A DNA stretch of 43,118 bases from a virus, in IMG/VR virus record IMGVR_UViG_3300005158_000001, positions 1 to 43,118 of that record; one strand, given 5' to 3'. This document shows, piece by piece, positions 29,424-37,607 of the stretch. Position numbers and translations under genes: made by a program. Under the pieces are notes generated by a model. It was not told where the DNA came from and made no database searches. It saw only the letters and a program-made list of their open reading frames with translations. Each line of letters starts with the position of its first letter. Position 1 is the first letter of the stretch.

Positions 29424-29429
29424 GTGGAA

Positions 29430-29600
29430 ATGCCTTACCGTAGCTCCAAACAGCGCGCCTTCATGCACGCTGTTCATCCAGATATAGCAGCCCGATGGGA
29501 CAAGGAAACGGGCGGGAAGGTAGTACCGAATGGCAAAGCCAAATCCAAAGGCCAAGCTGGGAAGCGGCGGGCGGTTCGCCGCAGTCGAGGCAGCCGCTAA
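29430..29600 (+). CDS. Small basic phage protein, 56 aa
   Basis: Read directly: ATG at 29430, TAA at 29598-29600. It begins MPYRSSKQRAFMHAVHPDIA, followed by ARWDKETGG and a strongly basic tail (KRRAVRRSRGSR). The pattern 'KQRAFMHAVHPDIAARWDKE' is a recurrent small-protein motif in actinophages as I recall it. It overlaps the next gene by 71 bases in another frame. Function unknown; the basic tail suggests nucleic-acid or virion-DNA binding. Confidence 0.7.
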   Translation: MPYRSSKQRAFMHAVHPDIAARWDKETGGKVVPNGKAKSKGQAGKRRAVRRSRGSR

Positions 29601-29706
29601 GAAGTCCGGCGCAAGCAACCCTGCTGCTGTGGCAGCTTCTGTAGGCCGTAAGAAGTACGGCGAGAAGAAGATGGCCAAGATGGCTGCGAAGGGTCGCAAG
29701 AAGTGA
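29530..29706 (+). CDS. Small basic phage protein, 58 aa
   Basis: Read directly: ATG at 29530, TGA at 29704-29706, overlapping the preceding gene in another frame. The product starts MAKPNPKAKLGSGGRFAAVE and ends SVGRKKYGEKKMAKMAAKGR plus two lysines. This Lys/Arg/Gly-rich design is common in actinophage small proteins and suggests DNA binding. The next gene starts with a GTGA overlap. Confidence 0.7.
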   Translation: MAKPNPKAKLGSGGRFAAVEAAAKKSGASNPAAVAASVGRKKYGEKKMAKMAAKGRKK

Positions 29707-29915
29707 GCGATTACCTTCGCATCAAGAACAGGTTCACCTATCATCCACCGAAGGGTGATCAGGTCGAACGGTACGAGTCCATTCGAGAGAATGGCAAGGT
29801 TACTGCCATGACCTTCGAGGATCTCTGTCCCGCCTCACCTGAACTCACTATGGCCATCAATCACATCGATCAGGCCGTTATGTGGGCAAACGCGGCGATT
29901 GCCAGGAACGAGTAA
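29703..29915 (+). CDS. Acb2/Tad1-type hairpin domain protein, putative anti-defence sponge
   Basis: A 70-residue protein with a GTG start overlapping the previous stop. Its plan is IKNRFTYHPPKGDQVERYESI, a central LCPASPELTMAINHIDQ, and an end AVMWANAAIARNE. This matches my recollection of small actinophage proteins assigned to the Acb2/Tad1 hairpin domain family. Acb2 binds cyclic di- and trinucleotides and blocks CBASS; Tad1 sequesters gcADPR signals and blocks Thoeris. Family members form multimeric sponges of two helices. I infer anti-CBASS or anti-Thoeris activity. It is encoded with late head genes rather than early, which is unusual for an anti-defence gene. Confidence 0.65.
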   Translation: MSDYLRIKNRFTYHPPKGDQVERYESIRENGKVTAMTFEDLCPASPELTMAINHIDQAVMWANAAIARNE

Positions 29916-30166
29916 TGGGCGACTACAACCACATCCCGGCCGAATACAATCCAACGCACAACCCAGTGCCTGAGGACTTCATCCCAGACTATGGCATGAA
30001 GACTCCTGGCGGTACCGACAACCGCCGCATGTGGAACGAGAAGGGCGTGTTGGATCGAGAAGTCCACGAGCATGCTCAGGCTCCGGAAGGCCAGTCCCTA
30101 CCATCCAACCACGATCCGTTTCGGACTGGCATCTATGTCACGAATTCGGTCGGCGACTTCGACTAG
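29915..30166 (+). CDS. Hypothetical protein, 83 aa
   Basis: Start at 29915 by TAATG overlap. A Pro/Asn/His-rich, low-hydrophobicity protein (YNHIPAEYNPTHNPVPEDF), likely extended or poorly folded alone. It may be a virion peptide or a connector. No family recognised. Confidence 0.6.
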   Translation: MGDYNHIPAEYNPTHNPVPEDFIPDYGMKTPGGTDNRRMWNEKGVLDREVHEHAQAPEGQSLPSNHDPFRTGIYVTNSVGDFD

Positions 30167-30407
30167 GCGCAGCCGGTGTAGGACCGGCTGCGCTACCAAG
30201 GACCACAAGTCGTACTCTGACTGCTGCAAGGGAATCCAGCTGAACTCAGGAGCACTCCTGACAGGTGAACAGAAGGCATGGGATACGGAACTCTCCACAT
30301 ACAAGCAGGCGCGGGAGGAAGGTATCCAGCCAATGGGAACCAAGCAGCATCAGATCGACCAGGCCAAGCGATTCAGTGACGCAACTGGCGTCGCCTTTGG
30401 AGGATAA
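30135..30407 (+). CDS. Small Cys-containing phage protein, 90 aa
   Basis: Start at 30135 (MSRIRSATSTRRSRC), overlapping the previous gene by 32 bases. It has an Arg/Ser-rich beginning, then CRTGCATKDHKSYSDCC, a pattern seen in many actinophage small proteins (a TGC..TxDH..SY..C signature), then a helical, Lys/Gln-rich rest. Possible zinc binding. Function unknown. Confidence 0.65.
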   Translation: MSRIRSATSTRRSRCRTGCATKDHKSYSDCCKGIQLNSGALLTGEQKAWDTELSTYKQAREEGIQPMGTKQHQIDQAKRFSDATGVAFGG

Positions 30408-30409
30408 GC

Positions 30410-30886
30410 GTGGCAGAGATGCGCGTATCAATCGAAGGTACAGTAACAACGGCTTCCACTACAGGTGGAACTCCTGCTACTTCGACCTTCACTCAGATAA
30501 CCGATGGAACCGGCACGGCAGGTGTATCCAGTCCGCCGTCCGGCTTCTCCCCCGCTCTATTCGTTTGCGATGGGGCTAAGACGGCAGTCACTACACTCAA
30601 TGCGGTTACTGCCAATACTACTGGCACCGCCGTTGACGGCGGCGGTGCCTACAGCAACTGGTCAGCGATAGGAGTGATGACCGGTTCTCCTACTGCCGGG
30701 ACTCTTACTCTTGAGCTGTCTCTCGACAATGTGACTTTCGTCAGCTCGACCGCAACTCAGGCGATTACCGCAGCCGGTAATGTTGCGATCTTCTCAACCG
30801 GTCGGCCGGCAAGGTATGCAAGGGTTTCACTCAGTGGGCTTGCCGGAACCATAAGCTGCACCGTCAAGATGATGGCTGGTGGATGA
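30410..30886 (+). CDS. Beta-rich virion surface protein, 158 aa
   Basis: GTG start after GGAGG. Very rich in Thr, Ser, Gly and Ala with alternating strands (VSIEGTVTTASTTGG, TLTLELSLDNVTFVSS) and no charged core, typical of phage decoration or tail beta-sandwich domains. Adjacent to two similar genes, suggesting a family of capsid or tail decoration proteins. Confidence 0.65.
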   Translation: MAEMRVSIEGTVTTASTTGGTPATSTFTQITDGTGTAGVSSPPSGFSPALFVCDGAKTAVTTLNAVTANTTGTAVDGGGAYSNWSAIGVMTGSPTAGTLTLELSLDNVTFVSSTATQAITAAGNVAIFSTGRPARYARVSLSGLAGTISCTVKMMAGG

Positions 30887-31425
30887 TGGCTCAGATCAAC
30901 ATAGGAGCTGAGCAGGCCCTTGCCACGTACCCGTCGGCAGATCCGTCCTTCCTCGGAGTATATCTGGCTGGCATTCATGACGTTCCGGCAACTGTAGCCG
31001 CCAATAATTTCATGTCTCTCATGAATCCGACTGGCAGCGGTAAGAAGATTGTCGTTCTTGGCGTGACGGTGGCGGACTATTCAGTCTCCACCGTCACTGG
31101 CTCAACCTCCATGGAGGTGTGGAGGGTCGGCGCTTCCTCCGGTGGAACGCTTACGACTGCGGCCAATGTCAACAGGTTCGTATCTACATTCTCCAATCCC
31201 GTGGCCGAAGTTCGAACAGGCAATCCAACTGTCACACTGACGGGTGCGACCGCACTCATTGGGTTTCCTCCTACGCTCGGAGGTGGAGCTCAGTCGCCGA
31301 ATTCTGCGGCGACCACTCCCGGCGCATCGTTCATCCTGTCCCCTGGAGAAGGGGTTGTCTTCGTTCAGAACGTTGGCGACGTTGATGAGCGATGGAATAT
31401 TCAGATCATTTGGGCAGAAAAGTAG
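30883..31425 (+). CDS. Beta-sandwich virion protein, 180 aa
   Basis: A double Met start overlapping the upstream gene. Strands and turns dominate (KKIVVLGVTVADYSVSTVTG), with Asn/Gly-rich loops and a FILSPGEGVVFVQN motif, consistent with a jelly-roll or Ig-like decoration or tail protein. No enzyme motif. Confidence 0.65.
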   Translation: MMAQINIGAEQALATYPSADPSFLGVYLAGIHDVPATVAANNFMSLMNPTGSGKKIVVLGVTVADYSVSTVTGSTSMEVWRVGASSGGTLTTAANVNRFVSTFSNPVAEVRTGNPTVTLTGATALIGFPPTLGGGAQSPNSAATTPGASFILSPGEGVVFVQNVGDVDERWNIQIIWAEK

Positions 31426-31433
31426 AGGATACA

Positions 31434-31790
31434 ATGATCATAGCAACCCCACCGTCCGGCGACATTGTCAATGCGTCCGCTTCGACCACCACTTCCGGAA
31501 TTGTCACTGTTCCGGCAGGCCGATGGTTCACCGGAAGTGTGCAGCTTTCCGCCGTTCAGAGCGGAGCGGGTACAGCCGCTCCGTCCGTTACATGGACTGC
31601 GACCGGTGCTGACTTCGGCCCCGCTTCCGGCAGCACTGTAGCCAGGATTGAGGTTGGTGGAATCCTCGGCATCATCTCCAGTGCGAGCAACACGAACGAA
31701 GTCTTTGCTTATGGTGGAGATTCTGGCGGGCAGCTCAACTTCTCCGCATCCGCCACATCTTCCTGTGTAGTGAATGGAATCCTTATCTAA
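31434..31790 (+). CDS. Beta-rich virion protein, 118 aa
   Basis: Start at 31434 (MIIATPPSGDIVNAS) after AGAGGA. Gly/Ser/Thr/Ala-rich strands (ARIEVGGILGIISSASN) resembling the two genes upstream. It is short for a stand-alone fibre, so it probably forms multimers. TAATG overlap with the adaptor gene. Confidence 0.65.
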   Translation: MIIATPPSGDIVNASASTTTSGIVTVPAGRWFTGSVQLSAVQSGAGTAAPSVTWTATGADFGPASGSTVARIEVGGILGIISSASNTNEVFAYGGDSGGQLNFSASATSSCVVNGILI

Positions 31791-32707
31791 TGTCCATCAC
31801 GCTGGCGGACATGAAGGGCCGTATCAAGCAGCTTCTTCAGGGCTACACCAGGAACCAGGAACAGATCAGCTGGCTGACTGCCCCAATGTCCCCCAGCGAC
31901 ACAACGTTTCAGGTTGACACGTCAACCTCGAAGCTTGTCTCTCGTGGTCTTGTTCAGATCAATAATGAGCTTCTTCTTGTCACCAGTTTCAATGCGCAAA
32001 CCGGACTTGTGACAGTTGCGGCAGGAACCAATGGCCGTGGTGTGGAAAACACCACGGCCAATTCCCATAGCATCAATGACCTTGTTGTCATGGACCCTGA
32101 CTACCCGCGTCAGCGCATGACAGAAGCAATCAACGACACGATTCAGGCCACGTATCCCGACCTGTATATCATGGAGGAGTTCGACTTCTCGAAGGTTGCG
32201 GCACGGTACGAGTATCAGATGCCTGCCGATTCCGAAGATGTACTGCGTGTCACGTGCGACACTATCGGCCCTTCCCGAATCAAGTTCCCGGCACAGAGCT
32301 GGCGGTACAACCCGCAGGCACAGAATGATCCGACGGCTGGTCTCACTACCGGCAAGTCTATTCAGATCATGGATCAGATCGTTCCCGGTCGAGATGTTCA
32401 TGTTGTCTACACGAAGAAGCCGGGAACGTTCGTCAATGATACTGATGACTATCTGACCACTGTTGGATATCCTGAGCGGACGGTGGACATGATTCAGTAC
32501 GGCGCGGTAGCCAGGCTTCTGTCAGGTGTGGAGTCTGCTCGACTTCAGCAGAAGGCTGTAGAAGCTACAGAGCGTGCTGCTCTTGTTCCTACCGGTGCCG
32601 CATCAAATGCCTCACAGTACTTCTGGAACATGTATCAGAAGCGAATGAATGAGGAAGTGGACCGACTTCACCAGCTTTTCCCGTCCTATCAGACGTTCCT
32701 TTCCTAA
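31790..32707 (+). CDS. Probable head-tail adaptor protein, 305 aa
   Basis: Its plan is helical at the start (ADMKGRIKQLLQGYTRNQ), a beta-rich middle (LVQINNELLLVTSFNAQTGL), DPDYPRQRMTEAINDTIQATYPDLY, and a helical, charged end (RMNEEVDRLHQLFPSYQ). This layout resembles adaptor proteins of short-tailed phages that join the portal to the tail nozzle. Position just before the fibre and the 707-residue tail protein supports it; the name is inference. Confidence 0.6.
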   Translation: MSITLADMKGRIKQLLQGYTRNQEQISWLTAPMSPSDTTFQVDTSTSKLVSRGLVQINNELLLVTSFNAQTGLVTVAAGTNGRGVENTTANSHSINDLVVMDPDYPRQRMTEAINDTIQATYPDLYIMEEFDFSKVAARYEYQMPADSEDVLRVTCDTIGPSRIKFPAQSWRYNPQAQNDPTAGLTTGKSIQIMDQIVPGRDVHVVYTKKPGTFVNDTDDYLTTVGYPERTVDMIQYGAVARLLSGVESARLQQKAVEATERAALVPTGAASNASQYFWNMYQKRMNEEVDRLHQLFPSYQTFLS

Positions 32708-32715
32708 GGAGAACC

Positions 32716-33972
32716 ATGGCTCAAAGCCGCTTCTACAGTGCGACCGCGCAGCCTACGGTTCTCACTGCTAACGTAACCCCGACGACTACAATCATTCAGG
32801 CTCAACAGACTGTAGGATTCCCACCCAATACCCCGTACATCCTGGCACTTGACTACGGAACTCCATCGGAAGAGGTAGTGCTTGTCACTGCTGCGGCAGG
32901 GACCAACCTTACTGTGACTCGTGGGTATGACGGAACTTCCGCCACGAGTCACAATGCCGGTGCCGCTGTGCGGCACACGTGGACCGCCCTGGACGGAAAC
33001 GACAGTCGATTCCATGAGGGCTCCACCTCCGGGGTTCATGGAGTTGCCGGAGATGTGGTTGGTACTACAGACACTCAGACTCTCACCAACAAGACTCTTA
33101 CCGCCCCGTCGATCAATGGCGGTACCGCTACTGGCACTACACTTGTCAGTCCAGTCTTCAGTGGAACCGTCAACCTTGTAAGCCCGAACATAACTGGCAC
33201 CGTTACCGGCGGTGCCAGTTATACGTCACCAACACTTACCGCCCCAGTCATCAACGGAACCGTGACGGGGACAGGAAACTACGCATCACCGACGATCAGT
33301 GGAACTGTCCTGGGGAATGCCAGCTATTCGGCTATCACATGCACGACTCCTGTCATCTCCACCACTCCTCTCACCGTCAAGGCCCTCCCCGGCCAGACCA
33401 ATCCCATACAGATATGGGCCAATGCGGCTTCTCTGACTTTGTCACGAGTTCGCCCGACAGGCGAACTGTCGAGTGATGTAGGGCTTCAGTGCGGAACGAG
33501 CAACCAATTCGCTGTGAGCTCCACCGGCGCAACTGTAGCCCCAACATATCGTGCCACCAGCATGGTATCGGCTTCGGCAGAAAACACTACTTCATTCTTT
33601 ACTTCATCGACTTCGTACTCCGCTATGGCTGGCACGATCACGGTGATCGTGCCTCCTTCCGGCAAGGTTGCCGTGAGTGCTTCATGCAGGATGTTCGGAA
33701 ACCTGAACAACGGTGAAATGTGGGCTTCGGTAACTGTCAGTGGATCTGTCAGCGGAACAATTCGTAGCACGAACGATTCAACAGCGATGTACTTCGCTCA
33801 GTCCAACGGTGGAAACAACTCCACTGTCACGTGCGCCCAGAGTTTCAATATCACTTCTGCCAATGTCGGTGAAACCCTCACGATAGGCATGTCCGGCAGG
33901 GCCGGTACGACATCCGGTCTGTCCGTATCGTCGGACTACCGAAGCCTCCAAGCAATTCCACTTCTGGGGTAG
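32716..33972 (+). CDS. Tail fibre/spike-like protein, 418 aa
   Basis: Good ribosome site (AAGGAG). The N-terminal 90 residues form an attachment-like domain (YILALDYGTPSEEVVLV), followed by TLTNKTLTAPSI-type repeats from about residues 125 to 215 (SPTLTAPVINGTVTG, SPTISGTVLG), typical of trimeric beta-helical fibres. The C-terminal half is Ser/Thr-rich beta (TITVIVPPSGKVAVSAS, then GETLTIGMSG). It likely recognises the host surface. Confidence 0.75.
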   Translation: MAQSRFYSATAQPTVLTANVTPTTTIIQAQQTVGFPPNTPYILALDYGTPSEEVVLVTAAAGTNLTVTRGYDGTSATSHNAGAAVRHTWTALDGNDSRFHEGSTSGVHGVAGDVVGTTDTQTLTNKTLTAPSINGGTATGTTLVSPVFSGTVNLVSPNITGTVTGGASYTSPTLTAPVINGTVTGTGNYASPTISGTVLGNASYSAITCTTPVISTTPLTVKALPGQTNPIQIWANAASLTLSRVRPTGELSSDVGLQCGTSNQFAVSSTGATVAPTYRATSMVSASAENTTSFFTSSTSYSAMAGTITVIVPPSGKVAVSASCRMFGNLNNGEMWASVTVSGSVSGTIRSTNDSTAMYFAQSNGGNNSTVTCAQSFNITSANVGETLTIGMSGRAGTTSGLSVSSDYRSLQAIPLLG

Positions 33973-33974
33973 GC

Positions 33975-36098
33975 ATGGGATTCACGACACTTGTACAGGA
34001 TATCGTCTACAAAATCAGTGGACGGTCGGCGGCATCGAGTGGCCTGTACACTCCGTCCGACAATACATATGACTATGCACTCGGTGGTATTCCGCTGCTG
34101 AGTGCGACAAACGATACAAGGCCTGACACAGAGAAGCCTGTTCAGCAACGCAAGCAGCAGTTCGACAACTACAAAGACCCTGGCGAGTACTCGCTCAATC
34201 AGTGGTGGCTTCGCTCTCAGACTCAGTTCAATGGTGGAGCCGGGATCATTTACCAGGATCCCGATACTCAGGGGACAAGCAAGAACATACGCTTCGCACA
34301 CTCGATCGGTATCGATCCGTTCAGCGATCCGGACAACATTGGACTCTTGAAGGAGTCTAATGCCGGAACTCTCACCCCGGCCAATACGCAGACCAGTGGC
34401 GACATGCAGTGCGCGGCATTCGTTCAGACTGCCGGAGTCGAGAGCTGCTGGTTCGCTGCCGGCAATAGGATGTGGGTGACCAACCTCAACGCCAGCACGT
34501 TCACTGTTGTCGGAAGCATGACGATTCCGACAAGCACCACAACCGACCATGTGACCGGCGGAATAGCAACGTTCTCCCAGAACCCACCGAATCAGATCGG
34601 AACCAGCACTGAGTACGCTCTCGTCTATCTGGCGGACGAGAGCGTTGCCGGAACCAACAGCGGAATCTACAGAGCGTCGAACGCGCTTACGGTGACCAAG
34701 GCGTATACGGTTGTCGCCTCCAAGCCGGGCCAGCGTGCGACAGTTGCCAATGCTCGTGGTCAACTGGCGTTCTCGCTGGCGAACAACTTCTACATGCTGG
34801 ATTACACGGCAACCGGAAGTTCCCTTCCCGCATCTCCGAACGCCAAGGCTCCATTGGATCAGGCGATTGTGGCCATCACCGATGGTGCCGACGCCATCTA
34901 TGTAGCAGCCAACAACAGGACCAACGGATACATATACAAGACCACATTTGACAGCGCTGGCGTTGTGAATGGTCTTGAGCTTGTCGCGGTTCTGCCTTCA
35001 GGTGAAATGGTGTGCGACATGAAGTCGTACCTCAATACATTCCTGGTTGTCACTACAACCAGTGGGGTTCGTGTTGGTAGCTACACAACGATCGGAACCA
35101 GCTCAAGCGTTTCGTACGGTTCGAACATCATTCCCGTGAAGCGCACCGGAACCGATGAAGGGCCGACTTCGCGATCCGGTTTCGGCCGGATCGCGTTCTA
35201 TGGAACCCTTGCATTCATCACGACGCAGGGTCTTCCCCAACATGACGGCCTCACTGGCCTCATGGCCATTGACCTGTCTGTCGAGAATCAGGATCAGAAC
35301 ACTGGTGCTGTACAGAATGCGTGGTCCACATGGGATTATCTGCCTGGCACCACTACTCCCATCGACAGCGTGACGGCCACCACAAGTGGCCGTCTCATCT
35401 ATACGACTGGCGCGGGCGCATCGGGCTTCCCTATCGTTGAGCACAGTGTCAATCTCATCTCGCAGGGATACCTTGATACGGGTCGATGTAGGTTCAACAC
35501 TGTAGAGCCCAAGCTGTTCAAGTACTTTTCGATCAGAACTCCCACTCCGCTCGGTGGGAACCTCACTGTTTCGCTGCTTGACGACAGTGGTGGTATCACT
35601 ACGTACATTACGTACGGACCAACGCTTGATCCATCAACGAACGACATCGCCACTCCAACGCCGGGCGGGCCGAGAAACTGGGAAGTGCTCAGGTTCACTC
35701 TCAACAGGGGGCAGACAGACAGCACTATAGGCGCTGTCCTTGACTCATGGCAGATCAAGGCTCTGCCCGGTGTGCTGAAGCAGCGTGTACTCACAAGGAA
35801 CTTCCTGTGCTTCAACAGTGAGCGGGACAAGACTGGCAATCTCATCGCTGGGGATACGATGTCGCTCGATGTTCTTACCGCTATCAGGCAAATGTGTCAG
35901 CGTGGCGATACTGTGACATTCCAGGATCTGGTCAATAACATCTCAGATCAGGTAATAATCGATGACTATCAGTTCACCATGTTGGCCCCTCCTGGCCCCA
36001 ACGGCGAGAACTATGGAGGGTATCTCACTGTGGAAATGCGAACAGTCGCAGACAGCGTCCCCCCCATTTCTCTGGCTGGTGGGAACGAGTCCAACTGA
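33975..36098 (+). CDS. Large tail (nozzle/knob) protein, 707 aa
   Basis: Begins three bases after the fibre gene. It is beta-rich with repeated NGY/VYVAANNRTNGYIY-like blades, GLYTPSDNTYDYALGGI at the start and a late QDLVNNISDQVIIDDYQF. Size and position after the adaptor fit a nozzle or tubular tail protein of podoviruses, or a hydrolytic tail tip. No catalytic motif was clear. Confidence 0.6.
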   Translation: MGFTTLVQDIVYKISGRSAASSGLYTPSDNTYDYALGGIPLLSATNDTRPDTEKPVQQRKQQFDNYKDPGEYSLNQWWLRSQTQFNGGAGIIYQDPDTQGTSKNIRFAHSIGIDPFSDPDNIGLLKESNAGTLTPANTQTSGDMQCAAFVQTAGVESCWFAAGNRMWVTNLNASTFTVVGSMTIPTSTTTDHVTGGIATFSQNPPNQIGTSTEYALVYLADESVAGTNSGIYRASNALTVTKAYTVVASKPGQRATVANARGQLAFSLANNFYMLDYTATGSSLPASPNAKAPLDQAIVAITDGADAIYVAANNRTNGYIYKTTFDSAGVVNGLELVAVLPSGEMVCDMKSYLNTFLVVTTTSGVRVGSYTTIGTSSSVSYGSNIIPVKRTGTDEGPTSRSGFGRIAFYGTLAFITTQGLPQHDGLTGLMAIDLSVENQDQNTGAVQNAWSTWDYLPGTTTPIDSVTATTSGRLIYTTGAGASGFPIVEHSVNLISQGYLDTGRCRFNTVEPKLFKYFSIRTPTPLGGNLTVSLLDDSGGITTYITYGPTLDPSTNDIATPTPGGPRNWEVLRFTLNRGQTDSTIGAVLDSWQIKALPGVLKQRVLTRNFLCFNSERDKTGNLIAGDTMSLDVLTAIRQMCQRGDTVTFQDLVNNISDQVIIDDYQFTMLAPPGPNGENYGGYLTVEMRTVADSVPPISLAGGNESN

Positions 36099-36394
36099 TG
36101 GATCTGTCAATGATCGTAGCGGCACTGGCCACCATGGCTGGTGCCGCTGGTGGATACTTCGGCGGCAGACAGACCGTCAACACTCAGTCGGCGACGATAA
36201 GCGCACTGGCGATGAGGGTGGAGGATCAGCAGAGAACCATAGACACCATCCCTGAAATGCAGACCGAGATAAACGTTTTACGGGGTCTTGTCACACAGCG
36301 AGCGAACGTGGAGAAGGTGATCGAAATTGTCGAGCGAAGCGAAGCAGTCCTCAATGAACTGGTTCAAAGGGCCAGTCATGGTGGTGGTCAATGA
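36098..36394 (+). CDS. N-terminally anchored coiled-coil membrane protein, 98 aa
   Basis: One N-terminal transmembrane helix (MIVAALATMAGAAGGYFGG) followed by a long coiled coil (ISALAMRVEDQQRTIDTIPEM and ERSEAVLNELVQRAS). This architecture occurs in holin-associated and spanin-like lysis proteins and in phage anti-lysis membrane proteins. It starts a second envelope-directed set at the end of the late operon. It overlaps the next gene. Confidence 0.65.
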   Translation: MDLSMIVAALATMAGAAGGYFGGRQTVNTQSATISALAMRVEDQQRTIDTIPEMQTEINVLRGLVTQRANVEKVIEIVERSEAVLNELVQRASHGGGQ

Positions 36395-36578
36395 GTCGGA
36401 CCGTGTGGCGGTCCGACACGCTCAGAGGGTTCTCAGGCTCGATGAGACTGGAGAGCTGGACTCCGAGACAAAGACGCACCTACGTGGGTTCCAGTTGATA
36501 TTCGGAATCCCAGTGACAGGCATACTTGATGTGAAGACAGCATGGAAATTGGAGCAAGTGAGGAACGCTTACGCATGA
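36378..36578 (+). CDS. Peptidoglycan-binding domain protein, 66 aa
   Basis: Start at 36378 after AAAGGG. The sequence VRHAQRVLRLDETGELD with LRGFQLIFGIPVTGILD is the PG_binding_1 signature (a three-helix domain binding stem peptides). It is a stand-alone domain with no catalytic part, so it could recruit an amidase or act with the holin-like protein downstream. Confidence 0.75.
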   Translation: MVVVNESDRVAVRHAQRVLRLDETGELDSETKTHLRGFQLIFGIPVTGILDVKTAWKLEQVRNAYA

Positions 36579-36769
36579 TGACTCTTAACAAGCATGGCCG
36601 CGAGGCCATGTGTCGAATAGGGTGGACCACCCTACAGGTGGGCATACCTGCCATTGCCTACTACGTCGATCTTCTTCCCGCTACGATGATTCCAGTCGGA
36701 ACCGTCGCACTCGCTGTCATCAAGAATCTTGTGGCAGCACACTTCAACTCCAAGGAGAACACTGAATGA
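36575..36769 (+). CDS. Holin-like membrane protein, 64 aa
   Basis: A short protein with hydrophobic segments at about residues 16-33 (IGWTTLQVGIPAIAYYV) and 35-55 (LLPATMIPVGTVALAVI) and a charged end (KENTE). Size and topology fit a class II holin that would let the amidase reach the wall. It is separated from the amidase gene by about 21 kb, which is unusual, but follows the peptidoglycan-binding gene directly. Confidence 0.65.
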   Translation: MMTLNKHGREAMCRIGWTTLQVGIPAIAYYVDLLPATMIPVGTVALAVIKNLVAAHFNSKENTE

Positions 36770-37080
36770 GCGGCTTTGACAACGCCTCCGAGACTGTTCG
36801 AGTGGTCGCCGCAACGACCACTCTCACTAACAACGACTTCGTTCTGTATGTGAAGGGTGCTACCGGCGCAGCCGTGGTCAACCTTCCGTCGGTCGCATCC
36901 GTGCAGCCCGGTCGTCCCTACTCTGTCATCAAGGATGCTGCGGCCTTCGCTGCTACCCTCACTCCGTTCGGTAGTGAGACTATCAACGGTGCCAGCACTT
37001 CGGTTCTGGCAGCGAGTGCATTCCATGGCGTCACTGTGATCAACACCGGTACCGAGTGGATCGTTCGCAGCAGCTACTGA
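36766..37080 (+). CDS. Beta-rich hypothetical virion protein, 104 aa
   Basis: Last rightward gene; ATG overlaps the holin-like stop, with AAGGAG upstream. Strand-turn repeats (VVAATTTLTNNDFVLYVKG, GRPYSVIKDAAAF) resemble C-terminal domains of phage fibres. It may be a fibre tip or a decoration protein. A very strong terminator follows it. Confidence 0.6.
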   Translation: MSGFDNASETVRVVAATTTLTNNDFVLYVKGATGAAVVNLPSVASVQPGRPYSVIKDAAAFAATLTPFGSETINGASTSVLAASAFHGVTVINTGTEWIVRSSY

Positions 37081-37084
37081 TAAA

Positions 37085-37121
37085 CAAAAAAGAGGGGCCC
37101 CGATAAGGGGCCCCTCTTTCT
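37085..37121. terminator. Strong bidirectional terminator
   Basis: Thirteen-base perfect arms AAAGAGGGGCCCC/GGGGCCCCTCTTT with a five-base loop, an A-run on the left and a T-run on the right. It sits exactly between the end of the rightward late genes (37080) and the end of the leftward genes (37127), stopping both transcripts. Confidence 0.9.
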
Positions 37122-37126
37122 GCGTT

Positions 37127-37312
37127 CTACCAGATACTTATACGCTCACCGGCTTCGCAGCCTCCTTCATACTTCTGGAGAACGAAATCAGGAGAGTGAG
37201 ATCCGGCGATGACCAACCAGTACTCACCTCCGGAAGGCGTTGACCGGTCGAGATCATGCTCCGCCTCATTGATGAGATCACGGATCTTCTTGGCCCATTC
37301 CTCAGGACTCAC
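37127..37312 (-). CDS. Small hypothetical protein, 61 aa
   Basis: GTG start at 37312 overlapping the upstream stop. It is acidic and helical at first (PEEWAKKIRDLINEAEHDL) then beta-like (EYWLVIAGSHSPDFVLQ). It is the last gene of the leftward chain before the terminator. No family recognised. Confidence 0.65.
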   Translation of the reverse strand: MSPEEWAKKIRDLINEAEHDLDRSTPSGGEYWLVIAGSHSPDFVLQKYEGGCEAGERISIW

Positions 37313-37413
37313 TTGTTCACCCTCCAGTACTTGTCGTGGCACGCGTAAGAACAGTACGGAAAGTCGATTCTCTCTTGGATGCTATTAAAGCACCAGAGGC
37401 AGTAGTGCGTCAT
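37309..37413 (-). CDS. Mini zinc-ribbon-like protein, 34 aa
   Basis: Read directly: ATG at 37413 (ATGA overlap), TGA at 37309. The 34-residue product has CLWC near its start and CSYACH later (MTHYCLWCFNSIQER, FPYCSYACHDKYWR), a pattern able to bind one zinc ion. It is one of several such mini-proteins in this leftward region. Confidence 0.65.
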   Translation of the reverse strand: MTHYCLWCFNSIQERIDFPYCSYACHDKYWRVNK

Positions 37414-37607
37414 TCCTCGACAATCTCGATGTAGTGCTCGCTGTTCGGCTTCTGCCAATAGTTACTCTTCTTTACGCGCTTCCATGGGCCATCCTGGCGC
37501 CTTGAGATGATCCATTCAACCTGAGTTACAGCTGACTCAACGGTCCTGTACGGGCCCGAGCATGACCACAGTCCGGCTTCATCATTGATGTGAATGTGGT
37601 AGCTCAC
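37410..37607 (-). CDS. Hypothetical early protein, 65 aa
   Basis: GTG start overlapping the upstream stop (GTGA). Starts MSYHIHINDEAGLWS, Trp-rich with a basic middle (SRRQDGPWKRVKKSNYW) and acidic end (YIEIVEE). A compact alpha-beta fold is likely. No family recognised. Confidence 0.65.
   Translation of the reverse strand: MSYHIHINDEAGLWSCSGPYRTVESAVTQVEWIISRRQDGPWKRVKKSNYWQKPNSEHYIEIVEE

Noticed and set aside
32716-33972. Diversity-generating retroelement at the fibre gene
   Set aside because: No reverse transcriptase or template repeat is visible anywhere in the window.
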